A DNA stretch of 64,000 nucleotides from an uncultured Acetatifactor sp. (GTDB taxonomy: Bacteria > Bacillota > Clostridia > Lachnospirales > Lachnospiraceae), in NCBI GenBank assembly GCA_910586485.1, contig CAJUIA010000020.1:1-64000 (forward strand), in the 5' to 3' direction. The notes under the pieces are model-generated. The model saw nothing but the letters and a program-made list of their open reading frames with translations. It searched no databases and was not told the DNA's origin. Shown piece after piece: positions 44,074 through 53,804 of this stretch; the first letter of the stretch is position 1, and each line of letters begins with the position of its first letter. The translations under genes and the position numbers were made by a program.

Positions 44074-44862
44074 TCACCTTCTCTGATTCTGATGCTTCAA
44101 CTCTTCGATCTCGTCAAATACCACGTCGTTAAGGACCTTGATATAAGTCCCCTTCATGCCGGAGGACCTGGATTCAATCACCCCTGCGCTTTCAAACTTC
44201 CGCAGGGCGTTTACGATCACTGAACGGGTAATTCCCACTCTGTCTGCAATTTTGCTTGCTACCAAAATCCCTTCCATGCCGTTCAGCTCGTCAAAAATAT
44301 GGGTAATGGCCTCCATCTCGGAAAAGGACAAGGTACTGATGGCCGATCTGACTACGGCAATCTTACGCTTTTCCTCGGCGCTTTCTTCGTTCACCGCCCG
44401 AAGCATCTCCAGCCCCACCACCGTGGAGCCGTATTCGCAGAGGATAATGTCGTCAATTTCATAGGGTACGTCACACTTGTAAATAAACAGCGTTCCCAGC
44501 CGTTCCCCGGCGATCTCTATGGGCGCTATGGTAGCCTGAAACTTTTTGATGCCGGAATCCTCAAAGCCTAAGGTTTCCAGATTCACATTCTCCTTTGTGG
44601 AAAGCACCCCCAGCAGACGCTCGTTCAGCATGGGATCAATAAATCCCCCAACCTCTTCGCAGATCAGCTCCGTAATGGATTCAATCCCCTCGGATTTTCC
44701 GATTCCAAGCACCTTACCCTTGCGGCTGATGACCAAAACGTTGGAGCTTAAAATCTCGCGCATTACCTTGCATATGTCGTTAAACACCACCTTGCTGGAA
44801 TTGTTGTTATGCAGCAATTTCCCGATCTTTCTGGTTTTGTCTAACAACTGTACACTACTCAT
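44074..44862 (-). CDS. codY: Global nutritional regulator CodY
   Basis: CodY, 262 residues: a GAF ligand-binding domain (branched-chain amino acids/GTP in the family) and a C-terminal winged HTH (VASKIADRVGITRSVIVNAL, RKFESAGVIESRS). It is a GTP/BCAA-responsive repressor of stationary-phase, motility and competence genes in Firmicutes. The start ATG 44862 follows GGAGGATAGAGGT. It lies between topA and the flagellar operon, as in Bacillus. Confidence 0.96.
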   Translation of the reverse strand: MSSVQLLDKTRKIGKLLHNNNSSKVVFNDICKVMREILSSNVLVISRKGKVLGIGKSEGIESITELICEEVGGFIDPMLNERLLGVLSTKENVNLETLGFEDSGIKKFQATIAPIEIAGERLGTLFIYKCDVPYEIDDIILCEYGSTVVGLEMLRAVNEESAEEKRKIAVVRSAISTLSFSEMEAITHIFDELNGMEGILVASKIADRVGITRSVIVNALRKFESAGVIESRSSGMKGTYIKVLNDVVFDEIEELKHQNQRR

Positions 44863-44942
44863 ACCTCTATCCTCCGTTTTGCAGCTTGCCATGAATAGTG
44901 TAACACATAAAAAATAAGATTTCAATGTGTAATTCTGGAATT

Positions 44943-47015
44943 TTAGGCCTGCAGGGCCGCCTGGGTATTATATCCGCACTGCTCATTTGCACATACCAGT
45001 TTATTCCCCTTGGCCAGCAAAACAGAACCGCATCTTGGACATTTTTCTGCCGTAGGTCTCTGCCACACCATAAAATCACAGTTCGGATTGTCGATGCAGC
45101 CGTAATATTTCCTGCCTTTTTTCGTTTTCTTCAGCGCCACATCCTTGCCGCATTTGGGACAGGCGACGCCGATCTTCTCAAAATAGGGTTTGGTATTCCG
45201 GCAGTCCGGAAATCCGGGGCAGGCCAGAAAACGGCCGTGAGGCCCGTACTTAATGACCATCTGTCTGCCGCAAAGCTCGCAGACCTCATCGCTGACCTCG
45301 TCAGCTATGGTCACCTCCTCCAGCTCCTTCTCTGCCTGCTTTACCGCCTCGTCCAAGTCCGGATAAAAGTTGGAAATAATGGTTTTCCACTTAACCTCCC
45401 CTTCTTCCACTCCGTCGAGAAGCGCCTCCATATTGGCGGTAAAGTTTACGTCTACAATGGAGGGGAACGCCTCCTTCATCATATTGTTCACTACCTCGCC
45501 CAGCTCCGTCACATAGAGATTCCTGTTTTCTTTCACAATGTAACGTCTGGCCAAAATGGTGGTAATCGTGGGGGCATAGGTGCTGGGACGTCCGATCCCC
45601 AGCTCTTCTAAGGCCTTCACCAGGGATGCCTCGTTGTAATGGGCCGGCGGCTGTGTGAAATGCTGCTGGGCATCAACTGCCTTCAGAGACAGGCGGCTTT
45701 CTTCGTTCAGCTCCCCGCTCAGGGTATTTTCCCCTTCCTTTTCGTCCTCCGAAACATAAACGCTCATAAAACCGTCAAATTTCCGCTGGGAAGCCGCCAC
45801 CGTGAAAATATGCTGCCCGGCCTGTATTTTTACGTTTGTAGTCGCATACACTGCCGGACTCATTCTGCTGGCCGTAAATCTTTTCCAAATCAGCTGATAA
45901 AGCCGGAACAAATCTCTGGGCAATTCATCCTTCATTTCCAGAGGGAGCCTGTTTAAATCCGTGGGACGTATGGCTTCATGGGCATCCTGGATCTTCTGGC
46001 CGTTCTTTTTCCGGACGGTCTCGCCATTTAAATAATCCTTCCCGTAATGGGCGCCGATAAATTCCGCCGCTGCCTTCTCCGCATCCTCGGAGACTCTGGT
46101 GGAATCGGTACGAAGATAAGTGATCAGGCCCACCGTCCCCTCGCCTTTGATGTCAACGCCCTCGTAAAGCTGCTGTGCCAGGCGCATAGTCTTTTGCGTG
46201 GAAAAATTCAGGGCCTTGCTGGCTTCCTGCTGGAGGGTGGACGTGGTAAAGGGCAGCGGCGGCTTTTTCAGCCGTTCTCCCTTTTTCACCTCCACCACTT
46301 TAAACTCCGCGTCTTTAATATCTGCCGAAATCCCATCGGCCTGCTCCTTACAGGTAATGGCCTGCTTTTGTAAGCCGGCACCGTAATATCTGGCGCTTAC
46401 GGGATTTTTTTCTCCCTCTACGTTTAAGTTTACGTCAAGGCTCCAATATTCCTCCGGCACAAAGGCATTGATCTCGTCCTCTCTGTCGCAGATGATCCGC
46501 AGAGCCACGGACTGTACCCGCCCTGCGCTTAAGCCCCGCTTAATCTTCTTCCACAAAAGCGGAGAAATACGGTAGCCCACCATTCTGTCCAGCGCCCTGC
46601 GGGCCTGCTGCGCGTCCACCAGGCTCATATTGATCTCCCTTGCATTTTTCAGGGAATCCTTCACCGCATTCTTTGTAATCTCGTTAAAGGTGATCCGGTA
46701 AACCTTCTTATTCTCCAGCTTCAACGCATGATAAAGATGCCAGGAGATTGCTTCCCCTTCTCTGTCAGGGTCGGTAGCCAGATATATTTTTTCTGCTTTT
46801 TTTACCTCCCTGCGCAGATTGGCAAGGATGTCGCCCTTTCCTCTGATGGTAATATACCTTGGTTCATAATCATGCTCCACATCTATTCCCAGAGTGCTTT
46901 TAGGCAGGTCGCGTACATGCCCGTTGCTGGCCGCCACTTCATAGTTGGCCCCCAGGAATTTTTTGATGGTCTTTACCTTTGCCGGTGATTCTACGATTAC
47001 CAGATATTTTGCCAT
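44943..47015 (-). CDS. topA: DNA topoisomerase I
   Basis: TopA, 690 residues, a type IA enzyme that relaxes negative supercoils. TOPRIM (YLVIVESPAKVKTIKKFL, TDPDREGEAISWHL) and the active-site Tyr in GLITYLRTDSTRVSEDA are visible. Three C-terminal four-Cys zinc ribbons (CELCGRQM, CPKCGKDV, CPRCGSVL) follow. Promoter TTGCAC-17-TATAGT is upstream. Confidence 0.97.
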   Translation of the reverse strand: MAKYLVIVESPAKVKTIKKFLGANYEVAASNGHVRDLPKSTLGIDVEHDYEPRYITIRGKGDILANLRREVKKAEKIYLATDPDREGEAISWHLYHALKLENKKVYRITFNEITKNAVKDSLKNAREINMSLVDAQQARRALDRMVGYRISPLLWKKIKRGLSAGRVQSVALRIICDREDEINAFVPEEYWSLDVNLNVEGEKNPVSARYYGAGLQKQAITCKEQADGISADIKDAEFKVVEVKKGERLKKPPLPFTTSTLQQEASKALNFSTQKTMRLAQQLYEGVDIKGEGTVGLITYLRTDSTRVSEDAEKAAAEFIGAHYGKDYLNGETVRKKNGQKIQDAHEAIRPTDLNRLPLEMKDELPRDLFRLYQLIWKRFTASRMSPAVYATTNVKIQAGQHIFTVAASQRKFDGFMSVYVSEDEKEGENTLSGELNEESRLSLKAVDAQQHFTQPPAHYNEASLVKALEELGIGRPSTYAPTITTILARRYIVKENRNLYVTELGEVVNNMMKEAFPSIVDVNFTANMEALLDGVEEGEVKWKTIISNFYPDLDEAVKQAEKELEEVTIADEVSDEVCELCGRQMVIKYGPHGRFLACPGFPDCRNTKPYFEKIGVACPKCGKDVALKKTKKGRKYYGCIDNPNCDFMVWQRPTAEKCPRCGSVLLAKGNKLVCANEQCGYNTQAALQA

Positions 47016-47061
47016 ACTGCTCTTCCCTTCGTTTTTCTTAAAAGCGCGTCAATCGTGAATC

Positions 47062-47090
47062 ACTATACACCAAAATTTTTCGATGTGCAA
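47062..47090 (-). promoter_or_regulatory. Probable topA promoter
   Basis: TTGCAC (47085-47090), 17-bp spacer, TATAGT (47062-47067) on the minus strand, 47 bp before the topA ATG. Confidence 0.55.
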
Positions 47091-47123
47091 GTTTTTTATC
47101 AATATTTAAGGAATGAAAAATAT

Positions 47124-47163
47124 GAAAAAAAGCCCCTGAAATCCGTTTGTGACTTCAGGGGCC
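47124..47163 (-). terminator. Terminator of the lipoprotein gene
   Basis: GCCCCTGAA and TTCAGGGGC arms (47131-47140, 47154-47163) followed on the minus strand by an uninterrupted T-run. Confidence 0.85.
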
Positions 47164-47185
47164 GTCCGATTCTTATGATCGGTGT

Positions 47186-47584
47186 TTATTTGATTTCATC
47201 ACGGTAAATCTCTGTGCCGTCTGCCTTGAATACTGCGCAGCGTACTGCATCCAGCTTAAGGCCGTATCCTTCCTTGAACATGCCCAGGAAATCTCCCGTC
47301 TCAAGAGCTCCCAGAAAAGCATCCGTAATCGTAGCACATTCCGTATCTCCAAACGCGTTAAAAGCCTCGTCATCCGGCAGATGATACTCAAACACAAGGG
47401 TGTTTCCGTCAGCGGAGGTTTTAATGCTCATTCCCGTTGACGCAACACTGTCGTTCCAGGTTTTCTCTTCCTGCTTCCACTCATCGGAGGATAAAATTTC
47501 ATCCAGCGTAGGTGTGCCCCCACAGGCTGCCAGTGCAAATACCATGATCACGGCCGTAAGCAGAGCAAAAATTCTCTTCTTCAT
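47186..47584 (-). CDS. Small secreted lipoprotein
   Basis: A 132-residue protein with a lipoprotein signal peptide (MKKRIFALLTAVIMVFALAA) and lipobox Cys directly after LAA. The mature part is acidic and has no catalytic motif I recognise; it resembles small DUF4854-type lipoproteins of Lachnospiraceae (tentative). ATG 47584 follows AAGGAGAGG; the frame is open 39 bases further but without a site. It is monocistronic, with its own promoter and terminator. Confidence 0.8.
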   Translation of the reverse strand: MKKRIFALLTAVIMVFALAACGGTPTLDEILSSDEWKQEEKTWNDSVASTGMSIKTSADGNTLVFEYHLPDDEAFNAFGDTECATITDAFLGALETGDFLGMFKEGYGLKLDAVRCAVFKADGTEIYRDEIK

Positions 47585-47632
47585 AAATATGTACCTCTCC
47601 TTTAAAATAAAATTATTTGACATGTAATGTTT

Positions 47633-47661
47633 ATTTTAGCACACTGCCCAAAAAAGTAAAG
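47633..47661 (-). promoter_or_regulatory. Possible promoter of the lipoprotein gene
   Basis: CTTTAC (47656-47661), 17-bp spacer, TAAAAT (47633-47638) on the minus strand, in the A/T-rich gap upstream of the lipoprotein start. Confidence 0.4.
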
Positions 47662-47751
47662 CAAAAAAGTGCCGAAAATTATTTTCTAAAAACTAATGAA
47701 TTTAAGCACTTTTTATGAATACAGTGTTATCCGCTTTGCCGGCACACCACA

Positions 47752-47795
47752 TAAAAAAACCTTGAAACCCGTATAATCACCGGCATTTCAAGGCT
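47752..47795 (-). terminator. Terminator after tRNA-Glu
   Basis: CCTTGAAA (47760-47767) and TTTCAAGG (47786-47793) arms with a T7 run on the minus strand, about 10 bp past the tRNA. Confidence 0.8.
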
Positions 47796-47803
47796 TTAAC
47801 CAC

Positions 47804-47875
47804 CAGCTGATAGGGGAATCGAACCCCTGTTTCCGCCGTGAGAGGGCGGCGTCTTAACCGCTTGACCAATCAGCC
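47804..47875 (-). tRNA. tRNA-Glu (CTC anticodon)
   Basis: A cloverleaf of 72 bases folds by eye: 7-bp acceptor GGCTGAT/ATCAGCT with a terminal G-U, a D arm with GTCAAGCGGTTAAGAC, and anticodon stem CCGCC/GGCGG. The loop is CTCTCAC (anticodon CTC, Glu), and the T arm is AGGGG-TTCGATT-CCCCT. CCA is not encoded. A perfect 10-bp inverted repeat lies immediately 5' of it. Confidence 0.93.
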
Positions 47876-47879
47876 ATGT

Positions 47880-47915
47880 CAAGTACCGCAGATCAATATC
47901 AACGAGCGGTACTTG
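47880..47915. repeat. Perfect 10-bp inverted repeat upstream of tRNA-Glu
   Basis: CAAGTACCGC (47880-47889) and GCGGTACTTG (47906-47915) with a 16-base loop. It is 5 bases from the mature tRNA 5' end and would form a hairpin in the precursor. Confidence 0.6.
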
Positions 47916-47982
47916 CTAATGATAATACATCTTTCCAAAAAAAGCAAGCACTTTTTTTAAAAAATATCAAAATCCCGAATGA

Positions 47983-48027
47983 CAGCTGTTCAGACACCCA
48001 CAATCTGACAGGGTGCCTGAACTGTTG
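47983..48027 (-). terminator. Hairpin after polC, possible weak terminator
   Basis: On the minus strand CAGTTCAGGCACCC pairs with GGGTGTCTGAACAG just after the polC stop codon. The T-rich tract is about 15 bases further on, so termination may be partial and some transcripts may continue into tRNA-Glu. Confidence 0.45.
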
Positions 48028-51000
48028 CTAAAAGTCAAACAGGCTCAGCTGATTGGATTCCGGCAGGTCTCCCAAAAGCCCCAGCTCCGCCATCATATCC
48101 ACAATGGTTTTCGACACCTTCGTCCGATCCCGGAAATCATCCTTTGACAGGAACGGACCGTCCTTTGCTGCCTCCACAATGGCGTCGGCCGCTTTTTCTC
48201 CCAGCCCGTCGATGCTGTTTAAAGAAGGCATAAGCTTATCCCCGACGATCTGGAAGGATCGGGATTGGGCCGTAAATATATCAATGGGCATAAATTCATA
48301 GCCTCTCTCATACATCTCCTGCACAATCCGCATGTCGCCATAGATTTGCTCTTCCTTATTGGTAAGAGGCTCCGCTCCCGGCTCCTTGGCTGCCGCCCCC
48401 TCAATCCTGCGCCGAAACTCCTTCATCACTGCTTCCATATGAGCCCTTCCCTGACACATCACAGCATAGGAAAAGGCTTTTGCACGGATACTGAAGAATG
48501 CACCGTAATACGCCAGCGGATAATGAATCTTACAATAAGCAATGCGCCATGCCATCATCACATATGCCGCCGCATGGGCCTTGGGGAACATGTACTCTAT
48601 TTTTTCACAGGATTTGATATACCATTCCGGTACATCATGAGTCTCCATGTCCTCCTTCCATTCCTGCCACTGCTCCGGACTGGTCTTTCCCTTGGCCACC
48701 ATCCCCTTTCTGACTGCTTCCATGATCTTGAAGGATTTTTCCGGCTCCACCCCTTTATTAATCAGATAGGTCATAATGTCGTCACGGGTGCAGACGCAGG
48801 TGGAGATGGTAGCCGTGCCGGAACGGATCAAATCCTGCGCATTTCCCAGCCATACGTTTGTACCGTGGGAAAGGCCGGATATTCTCACCAGGTCCGAAAA
48901 GCATTGGGGCTGGGCCTCCAGCACCATCCCCATGGCAAAGTCCGTACCAAACTCCGGTATCCCCAGGCAGCCAAGCTTCGTACCGCCGATCTGCTCCGGC
49001 GTAATCCCTAAAGCATCCGTGTTCTGAAACAGGCTCATGACCTCCTTCCCGTCTAAGGGGATGGTCAGGGGATCCCTCCCCGTCATATCCTGAAGCATAC
49101 GAATCATGGTGGGATCATCATGCCCCAGTATATCCAGCTTCAAAAGATTATGATCTATGGAATGGTAGTCAAAATGTGTGGTTACGGTGTCCGTGGTCAT
49201 ATCATTTGCCGGATGCTGGACCGGAGTGAAGGAATTAATATCCTGGCCGATAGGCAGCACCACAATTCCTCCGGGATGCTGCCCCGTACTCCGGCGCACT
49301 CCCACGCAGCCCTGAAGCAGACGCTCGATCTCGCTGTTCCGCTTATGCTTATCCCGCTCTTCAAAATAGGTCTTTACATATCCGTAAGCCGTCTTATCCG
49401 CCAAAGTCGCAATGGTGCCCGCCCGGAAGGTCTGGCCTGCACCAAAGATTACCTCCGTATATTTATGAGCCTTGGACTGATACTCCCCCGAAAAATTCAG
49501 GTCAATATCCGGCTCCTTGTCCCCCTTAAAGCCTAAGAAGGTCTCAAAGGGAATGTCAAAGCCTTCCTTATGTAAAGGCTCTCCGCAGACAGGACACGCC
49601 TTATCCGGCATGTCGATCCCTGCCGTCCCCGCATAGGCCTTTACCTCATCGCTGTCAAAATCCACATAATGGCATTTACTGCAGTAATAATGCGGACTTA
49701 AGGGATTGATCTCCGTGATGCCGGACATGGTAGCCACGAAGGAGCTTCCCACGGAGCCCCTCGACCCCACCAGATAGCCGTCCTCTACGGACTTCCACAC
49801 CAGCTTCTGAGCAATGATATACATCACCGCAAAGCCGTTTTTAATAATGGAATTCAGCTCCCGCTCCAGCCGCTCTTCCACGATTTTCGGCAGCGTGGGC
49901 CCATAGATTTCATGAGCCTTGTCATAGCAGATCTTGGTCAGGGTCTTGTCGCTGTCCGCAATCACGGGCGGGCACTTGTCCGGCCGTACCGGGGAGATGG
50001 TCTCACACATGTCCGCAATCATGTTGGTATTTTTTACCACCACCTCATAAGCCTTTTCACTGCCCAAATAGGAAAATTCCTCCAGCATTTCCTCCGTGGT
50101 ATGCAGATACAGGGGCGGCTGATTGTCCGCATCGTCAAAGCCCTTGTAGCCCATGATAATCCGCCGGTATACCTCATCCTCCGGATCCAGAAAATGCACG
50201 TCACAGGTAGCCACCACCGGCTTATGAAACTGCTCCCCCAGCTTCACGATCCTGCGGTTGATATTCTGAATATCCTCCACGGAATTTACATCCCGGATCT
50301 TCTCCGAGGCAATCATAAACTGATTGTTTCCCACCGGCTGAATTTCCAGATAATCGTAAAACCTTACCAGCCTTGCAATCTGCATGTCGCTCTGGCCGTC
50401 CAACAGGGCACGGTACAGCTCTCCGGCCTCGCAGGCACTGCCTAAAATCAGTCCCTCCCTGTACTTTTCCACCAGGCTCTTGGGAATCCTGGGATGACGA
50501 CTGAAATAGGTCAAATGGGATTCCGATACCAGTCTGTACAGGTTAATGCGCCCCATATCGTTTTTGGCCAGAATGATGGCATGATGAGTGGGCAGCTTCT
50601 TAACAACACTCTCATTGTCCGCCCCCAGGGCATTGACCTGGCTTAAGGTGGTCACTCCCTGCTCCGCCAGCATTTTTACAAATTTTACAAAGATCCAGGC
50701 GGTGCATTCCGCATCGTCCACTGCCCGATGGTGATTCTCCAGAGAAATATTCAGCGTTTTTGCCACCGCGTCCAAAGTGTGCTTGGACTGATTGGGCAGC
50801 AGCACTCTGGCAATCCCCACCGTATCCACATAAGTAAACTCCGAGGGCAGCCCCTGGCGCCTGGCATTTTCCATAATAAAGCTCATGTCAAAGCCCGCAT
50901 TGTGCGCTACCGGTATGCAGCCGCTGCAGAATTCCAGAAACCGGGGCAGCACCTCGTCAATCAGGGGCGCATCCATCACCATTTCGTCCCGAATGCCCGT

Positions 51001-52719
51001 AAGCTTTTCAATTTCAAAGGGAATGGGCACCTGTGGATTGACAAAGGTAGAAAACCGCTCCGTCACCTGACCGCCGTTTAACTTTACCGCGCCGATTTCA
51101 ATGATACGGTTATTCACCGGCGAAAAGCCCGTGGTCTCAATATCAAAAACCACAAAGTCTCCCTCCAGAGGCTGATCCGTCGTACCGGTGACGATCTCCC
51201 GCAGGTCATCCACCAGATACGCCTCCACTCCGTACAAAATCTTAAAGAAATCCTGTTTATCCGGGTTTTCCTCTCCTGCCTCCTGCCGCTTTTTTTTCTC
51301 TCCTTTCCAAAGATCCTCCCACACGTGGTTGGCATCGGTAAAGCTCTGCACCACCCCGTGATCCGTGATGGCAATCGCCCTGTGTCCCCACTTATAGGCG
51401 CGTTTTACGATGTCCTTCGCTTCGGAAACCCCGTCCATATCGCTCATTTTCGTATGGCAGTGAAGCTCCACCCGCTTATAGGCAGCCGTGTCTGACCGGC
51501 TTATGGTAAAATCCTTAATTCCCTTAATTCCCGCGACGCTGCCGATGGTCAGGTCATGGTCAAACTTATCCAGGCTCACCACTCCCTTAACCTTCACAAA
51601 GCTGCCGGGCTTTAAACGGTCTCCAATCTCCTTTGCATATTCGTTTCTGAGAAACAGCTTGACGCCGATGGTATCCGTAAAATCCGTGACATCAAAGGAA
51701 AGGATGGTCTTCTCGTTCTTGATGGGCTTCGGATCCGCCTTCAGAATCTTTCCGCGGATCACCACCTCGCCGATTTCCCCGATAATATCCTCAATATGCA
51801 GGGCATCCTCATCAAAATCCCGCCCGAAAATCACATCCGGATTTTCAGACTGCCTGGGGCTCTTCGTATAATCGCCGCCCCTGCGGAATTCACCCCTGTT
51901 TTTCCTGAAATCGCCCTTTCCGGCCCCTGTCCGAAAGCGGTCTCCGCCGGATATTACGCTGCCCTTCTGCCGATCCTGCTGCCCGCCTTCCCGGCCGCCT
52001 GGGCCTGCTGCTTTCCTGCCCGCTTCCCCGCCGGCTCCGGAATGCCCTTCTGCCCGTTCTCCCGCTGCGCCTGCTCCGAAAGCTGCATTCCTGACGCCGC
52101 TTCCGCCTGCAGGCCCATCTCCTGCCGCTTCCCTGGTCTGCCCCGCTCTCCCGGCAATCTCCGCTACCCGCAGCTGCAGCTTTAACGCATCCTCTTTGGC
52201 AAACTTACCTTCCACGGCTTCCCGATAAAGAACGGTAATGCTGCACTGTATGCCGCAGCGCTCCGTCAGAATCTTCTCCAGCACCCGGATCAGCTCACCC
52301 TCCTTGCTGCGGTTCATCACCGTGTCCTCTATGGTCAGGGTCATCCTGCCCTGCTCCGGATAATCAATTTCGGCCGTGCGGAAAGCATTGTACTCAATAT
52401 GGCTGTAATTCTTCAATTCCTCCAGGATACTCTCTCCGTAAACCTCCATCAGGTTTTCCGGCGTATACTGGGCAGAAAGCTCAAACCGCTCATGAATCTT
52501 CACGGTAACCGGCGCATTATTAAAAAACTGCCGTCTGATCTCATCCTCCGCCTTCCAGACATCCCGTTTCTGGAGCAGTCTGGCGCTGAACAGGTACACA
52601 TGCAGAGCATCCCGCCGCTTGGGCGCAGATACCCGCTCCACCTGTGTCTGCTCCAGCTTATCATGCAGGGCACCGTCTATTTTTAACGTGGGAAATACCT
52701 CAAAAAAGGGCTTTGTCAT
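48028..52719 (-). CDS. polC: DNA polymerase III PolC-type alpha subunit
   Basis: PolC, 1563 residues, the Gram-positive replicative polymerase with built-in proofreading. In order: an N-terminal domain; a Gly/Arg/Ala-rich low-complexity insert (about 190-296); OB fold; PHP domain (ELHCHTKMSDMDGV, about 420); inserted DnaQ-like 3'-5' exonuclease (VVFDIETTGFSPVNNRIIEI, about 523); a four-Cys zinc element (CSKCHYVDF ... CPVCGEPL); and polymerase palm with PDIDLNFSGEYQ (about 1070). The start ATG 52719 follows GGAAAGG by 7 nt; ATG 52743 is an alternative. Confidence 0.97.
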   Translation of the reverse strand: MTKPFFEVFPTLKIDGALHDKLEQTQVERVSAPKRRDALHVYLFSARLLQKRDVWKAEDEIRRQFFNNAPVTVKIHERFELSAQYTPENLMEVYGESILEELKNYSHIEYNAFRTAEIDYPEQGRMTLTIEDTVMNRSKEGELIRVLEKILTERCGIQCSITVLYREAVEGKFAKEDALKLQLRVAEIAGRAGQTREAAGDGPAGGSGVRNAAFGAGAAGERAEGHSGAGGEAGRKAAGPGGREGGQQDRQKGSVISGGDRFRTGAGKGDFRKNRGEFRRGGDYTKSPRQSENPDVIFGRDFDEDALHIEDIIGEIGEVVIRGKILKADPKPIKNEKTILSFDVTDFTDTIGVKLFLRNEYAKEIGDRLKPGSFVKVKGVVSLDKFDHDLTIGSVAGIKGIKDFTISRSDTAAYKRVELHCHTKMSDMDGVSEAKDIVKRAYKWGHRAIAITDHGVVQSFTDANHVWEDLWKGEKKKRQEAGEENPDKQDFFKILYGVEAYLVDDLREIVTGTTDQPLEGDFVVFDIETTGFSPVNNRIIEIGAVKLNGGQVTERFSTFVNPQVPIPFEIEKLTGIRDEMVMDAPLIDEVLPRFLEFCSGCIPVAHNAGFDMSFIMENARRQGLPSEFTYVDTVGIARVLLPNQSKHTLDAVAKTLNISLENHHRAVDDAECTAWIFVKFVKMLAEQGVTTLSQVNALGADNESVVKKLPTHHAIILAKNDMGRINLYRLVSESHLTYFSRHPRIPKSLVEKYREGLILGSACEAGELYRALLDGQSDMQIARLVRFYDYLEIQPVGNNQFMIASEKIRDVNSVEDIQNINRRIVKLGEQFHKPVVATCDVHFLDPEDEVYRRIIMGYKGFDDADNQPPLYLHTTEEMLEEFSYLGSEKAYEVVVKNTNMIADMCETISPVRPDKCPPVIADSDKTLTKICYDKAHEIYGPTLPKIVEERLERELNSIIKNGFAVMYIIAQKLVWKSVEDGYLVGSRGSVGSSFVATMSGITEINPLSPHYYCSKCHYVDFDSDEVKAYAGTAGIDMPDKACPVCGEPLHKEGFDIPFETFLGFKGDKEPDIDLNFSGEYQSKAHKYTEVIFGAGQTFRAGTIATLADKTAYGYVKTYFEERDKHKRNSEIERLLQGCVGVRRSTGQHPGGIVVLPIGQDINSFTPVQHPANDMTTDTVTTHFDYHSIDHNLLKLDILGHDDPTMIRMLQDMTGRDPLTIPLDGKEVMSLFQNTDALGITPEQIGGTKLGCLGIPEFGTDFAMGMVLEAQPQCFSDLVRISGLSHGTNVWLGNAQDLIRSGTATISTCVCTRDDIMTYLINKGVEPEKSFKIMEAVRKGMVAKGKTSPEQWQEWKEDMETHDVPEWYIKSCEKIEYMFPKAHAAAYVMMAWRIAYCKIHYPLAYYGAFFSIRAKAFSYAVMCQGRAHMEAVMKEFRRRIEGAAAKEPGAEPLTNKEEQIYGDMRIVQEMYERGYEFMPIDIFTAQSRSFQIVGDKLMPSLNSIDGLGEKAADAIVEAAKDGPFLSKDDFRDRTKVSKTIVDMMAELGLLGDLPESNQLSLFDF

Positions 52720-52751
52720 AGCCATGCCTTTCCACAGCCTCATCCTTCCTT

Positions 52752-53804
52752 TTACGTCCAGTTGTCCAGTTCTTCCTTCAGCGCCTCCAAAAGCTTATCC
52801 TCCGGCACCTTGCGCAGAATCTCGCCCTTTTTAAAGAGCAGCCCCTCGCCTAAGCCTCCCGCAATCCCTAAATCCGCTTCCCTTGCCTCTCCAGGGCCGT
52901 TTACGGCGCAGCCCATGACCGCCACCTTAATATTCAGCGGATAATCCTCTACCAGCTTTTCCACCTTCCCCGCCAAAGAGATGAGATCAATCCTGGTCCT
53001 GCCGCAGGTAGGGCAGGAAACCACCTCCACCCCTCCCCTGCGCAGTCCTAATGTCCGCAAAATCAATCTTGCGGACCGGACCTCCTCCACGGGATTTCCC
53101 GTCAGGGAAACCCGGACGGTATCCCCGATGCCCTGGTGCAGAATCAGCCCCAGTCCGATGGCGGACTTAATGTTTCCGCTCTGCACCGTGCCCGCCTCCG
53201 TGATGCCCACGTGCAGCGGGTAATCCGTCTTTTGCGCCAAAAGCTCATGGGCTCTGACACACATCAGCACATCCGAGGATTTAATACTGATGACAAGATT
53301 TTCATAGCCCAGTGCTTCGATGATGCCCACCTTTTCCAGCGCGCTCTCCACAATTCCCTCCGCCGTAACTCCACCGTACTTTTCCACCAGCGACTTTTCC
53401 AAGGAACCGCTGTTGACCCCCACCCGGATGGGAATATTCCGCTCCCTGGCCGCCTCAACCACCGCCCTCACCTGATCCGGCCCCCCGATATTTCCGGGAT
53501 TGATACGAATCTTGTCCGCGCCGTTCTCCATGGCTGCTATGGCCATCTTATAATCAAAATGAATATCCGCCACCAGCGGAATATGTATCTGCTTTTTAAT
53601 CTCCCCCAGGGCCTTCGCCGCCTCCGCCCCCGGCACCGTGCATCGTATGATCTCGCAGCCTGCCCGCTCCAGCTCAAGGATCTGCGCCACCGTTGCCTGC
53701 ACATCCTCCGTTCTGGTATTTGTCATGGACTGAATCAGAATCGGATGACCGCCTCCGATCTTTTTGTCACCGATCCGTATGGTTCTGGTATGATCTCTGT
53801 GCAT
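52752..53804 (-). CDS. ispG: 4-hydroxy-3-methylbut-2-en-1-yl diphosphate synthase
   Basis: IspG/GcpE, 350 residues, a 4Fe-4S enzyme of the MEP isoprenoid pathway that makes HMBPP from MEcPP. The N-terminal TIM-barrel (IQSMTNTRTEDVQATVAQI, RINPGNIGG) and C-terminal cluster domain (VEVVSCPTCGRTRID, MGCAVNGPGEAREAD) are intact, with three cluster Cys residues. It lies upstream of polC, after the structured element. Confidence 0.96.
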   Translation of the reverse strand: MHRDHTRTIRIGDKKIGGGHPILIQSMTNTRTEDVQATVAQILELERAGCEIIRCTVPGAEAAKALGEIKKQIHIPLVADIHFDYKMAIAAMENGADKIRINPGNIGGPDQVRAVVEAARERNIPIRVGVNSGSLEKSLVEKYGGVTAEGIVESALEKVGIIEALGYENLVISIKSSDVLMCVRAHELLAQKTDYPLHVGITEAGTVQSGNIKSAIGLGLILHQGIGDTVRVSLTGNPVEEVRSARLILRTLGLRRGGVEVVSCPTCGRTRIDLISLAGKVEKLVEDYPLNIKVAVMGCAVNGPGEAREADLGIAGGLGEGLLFKKGEILRKVPEDKLLEALKEELDNWT

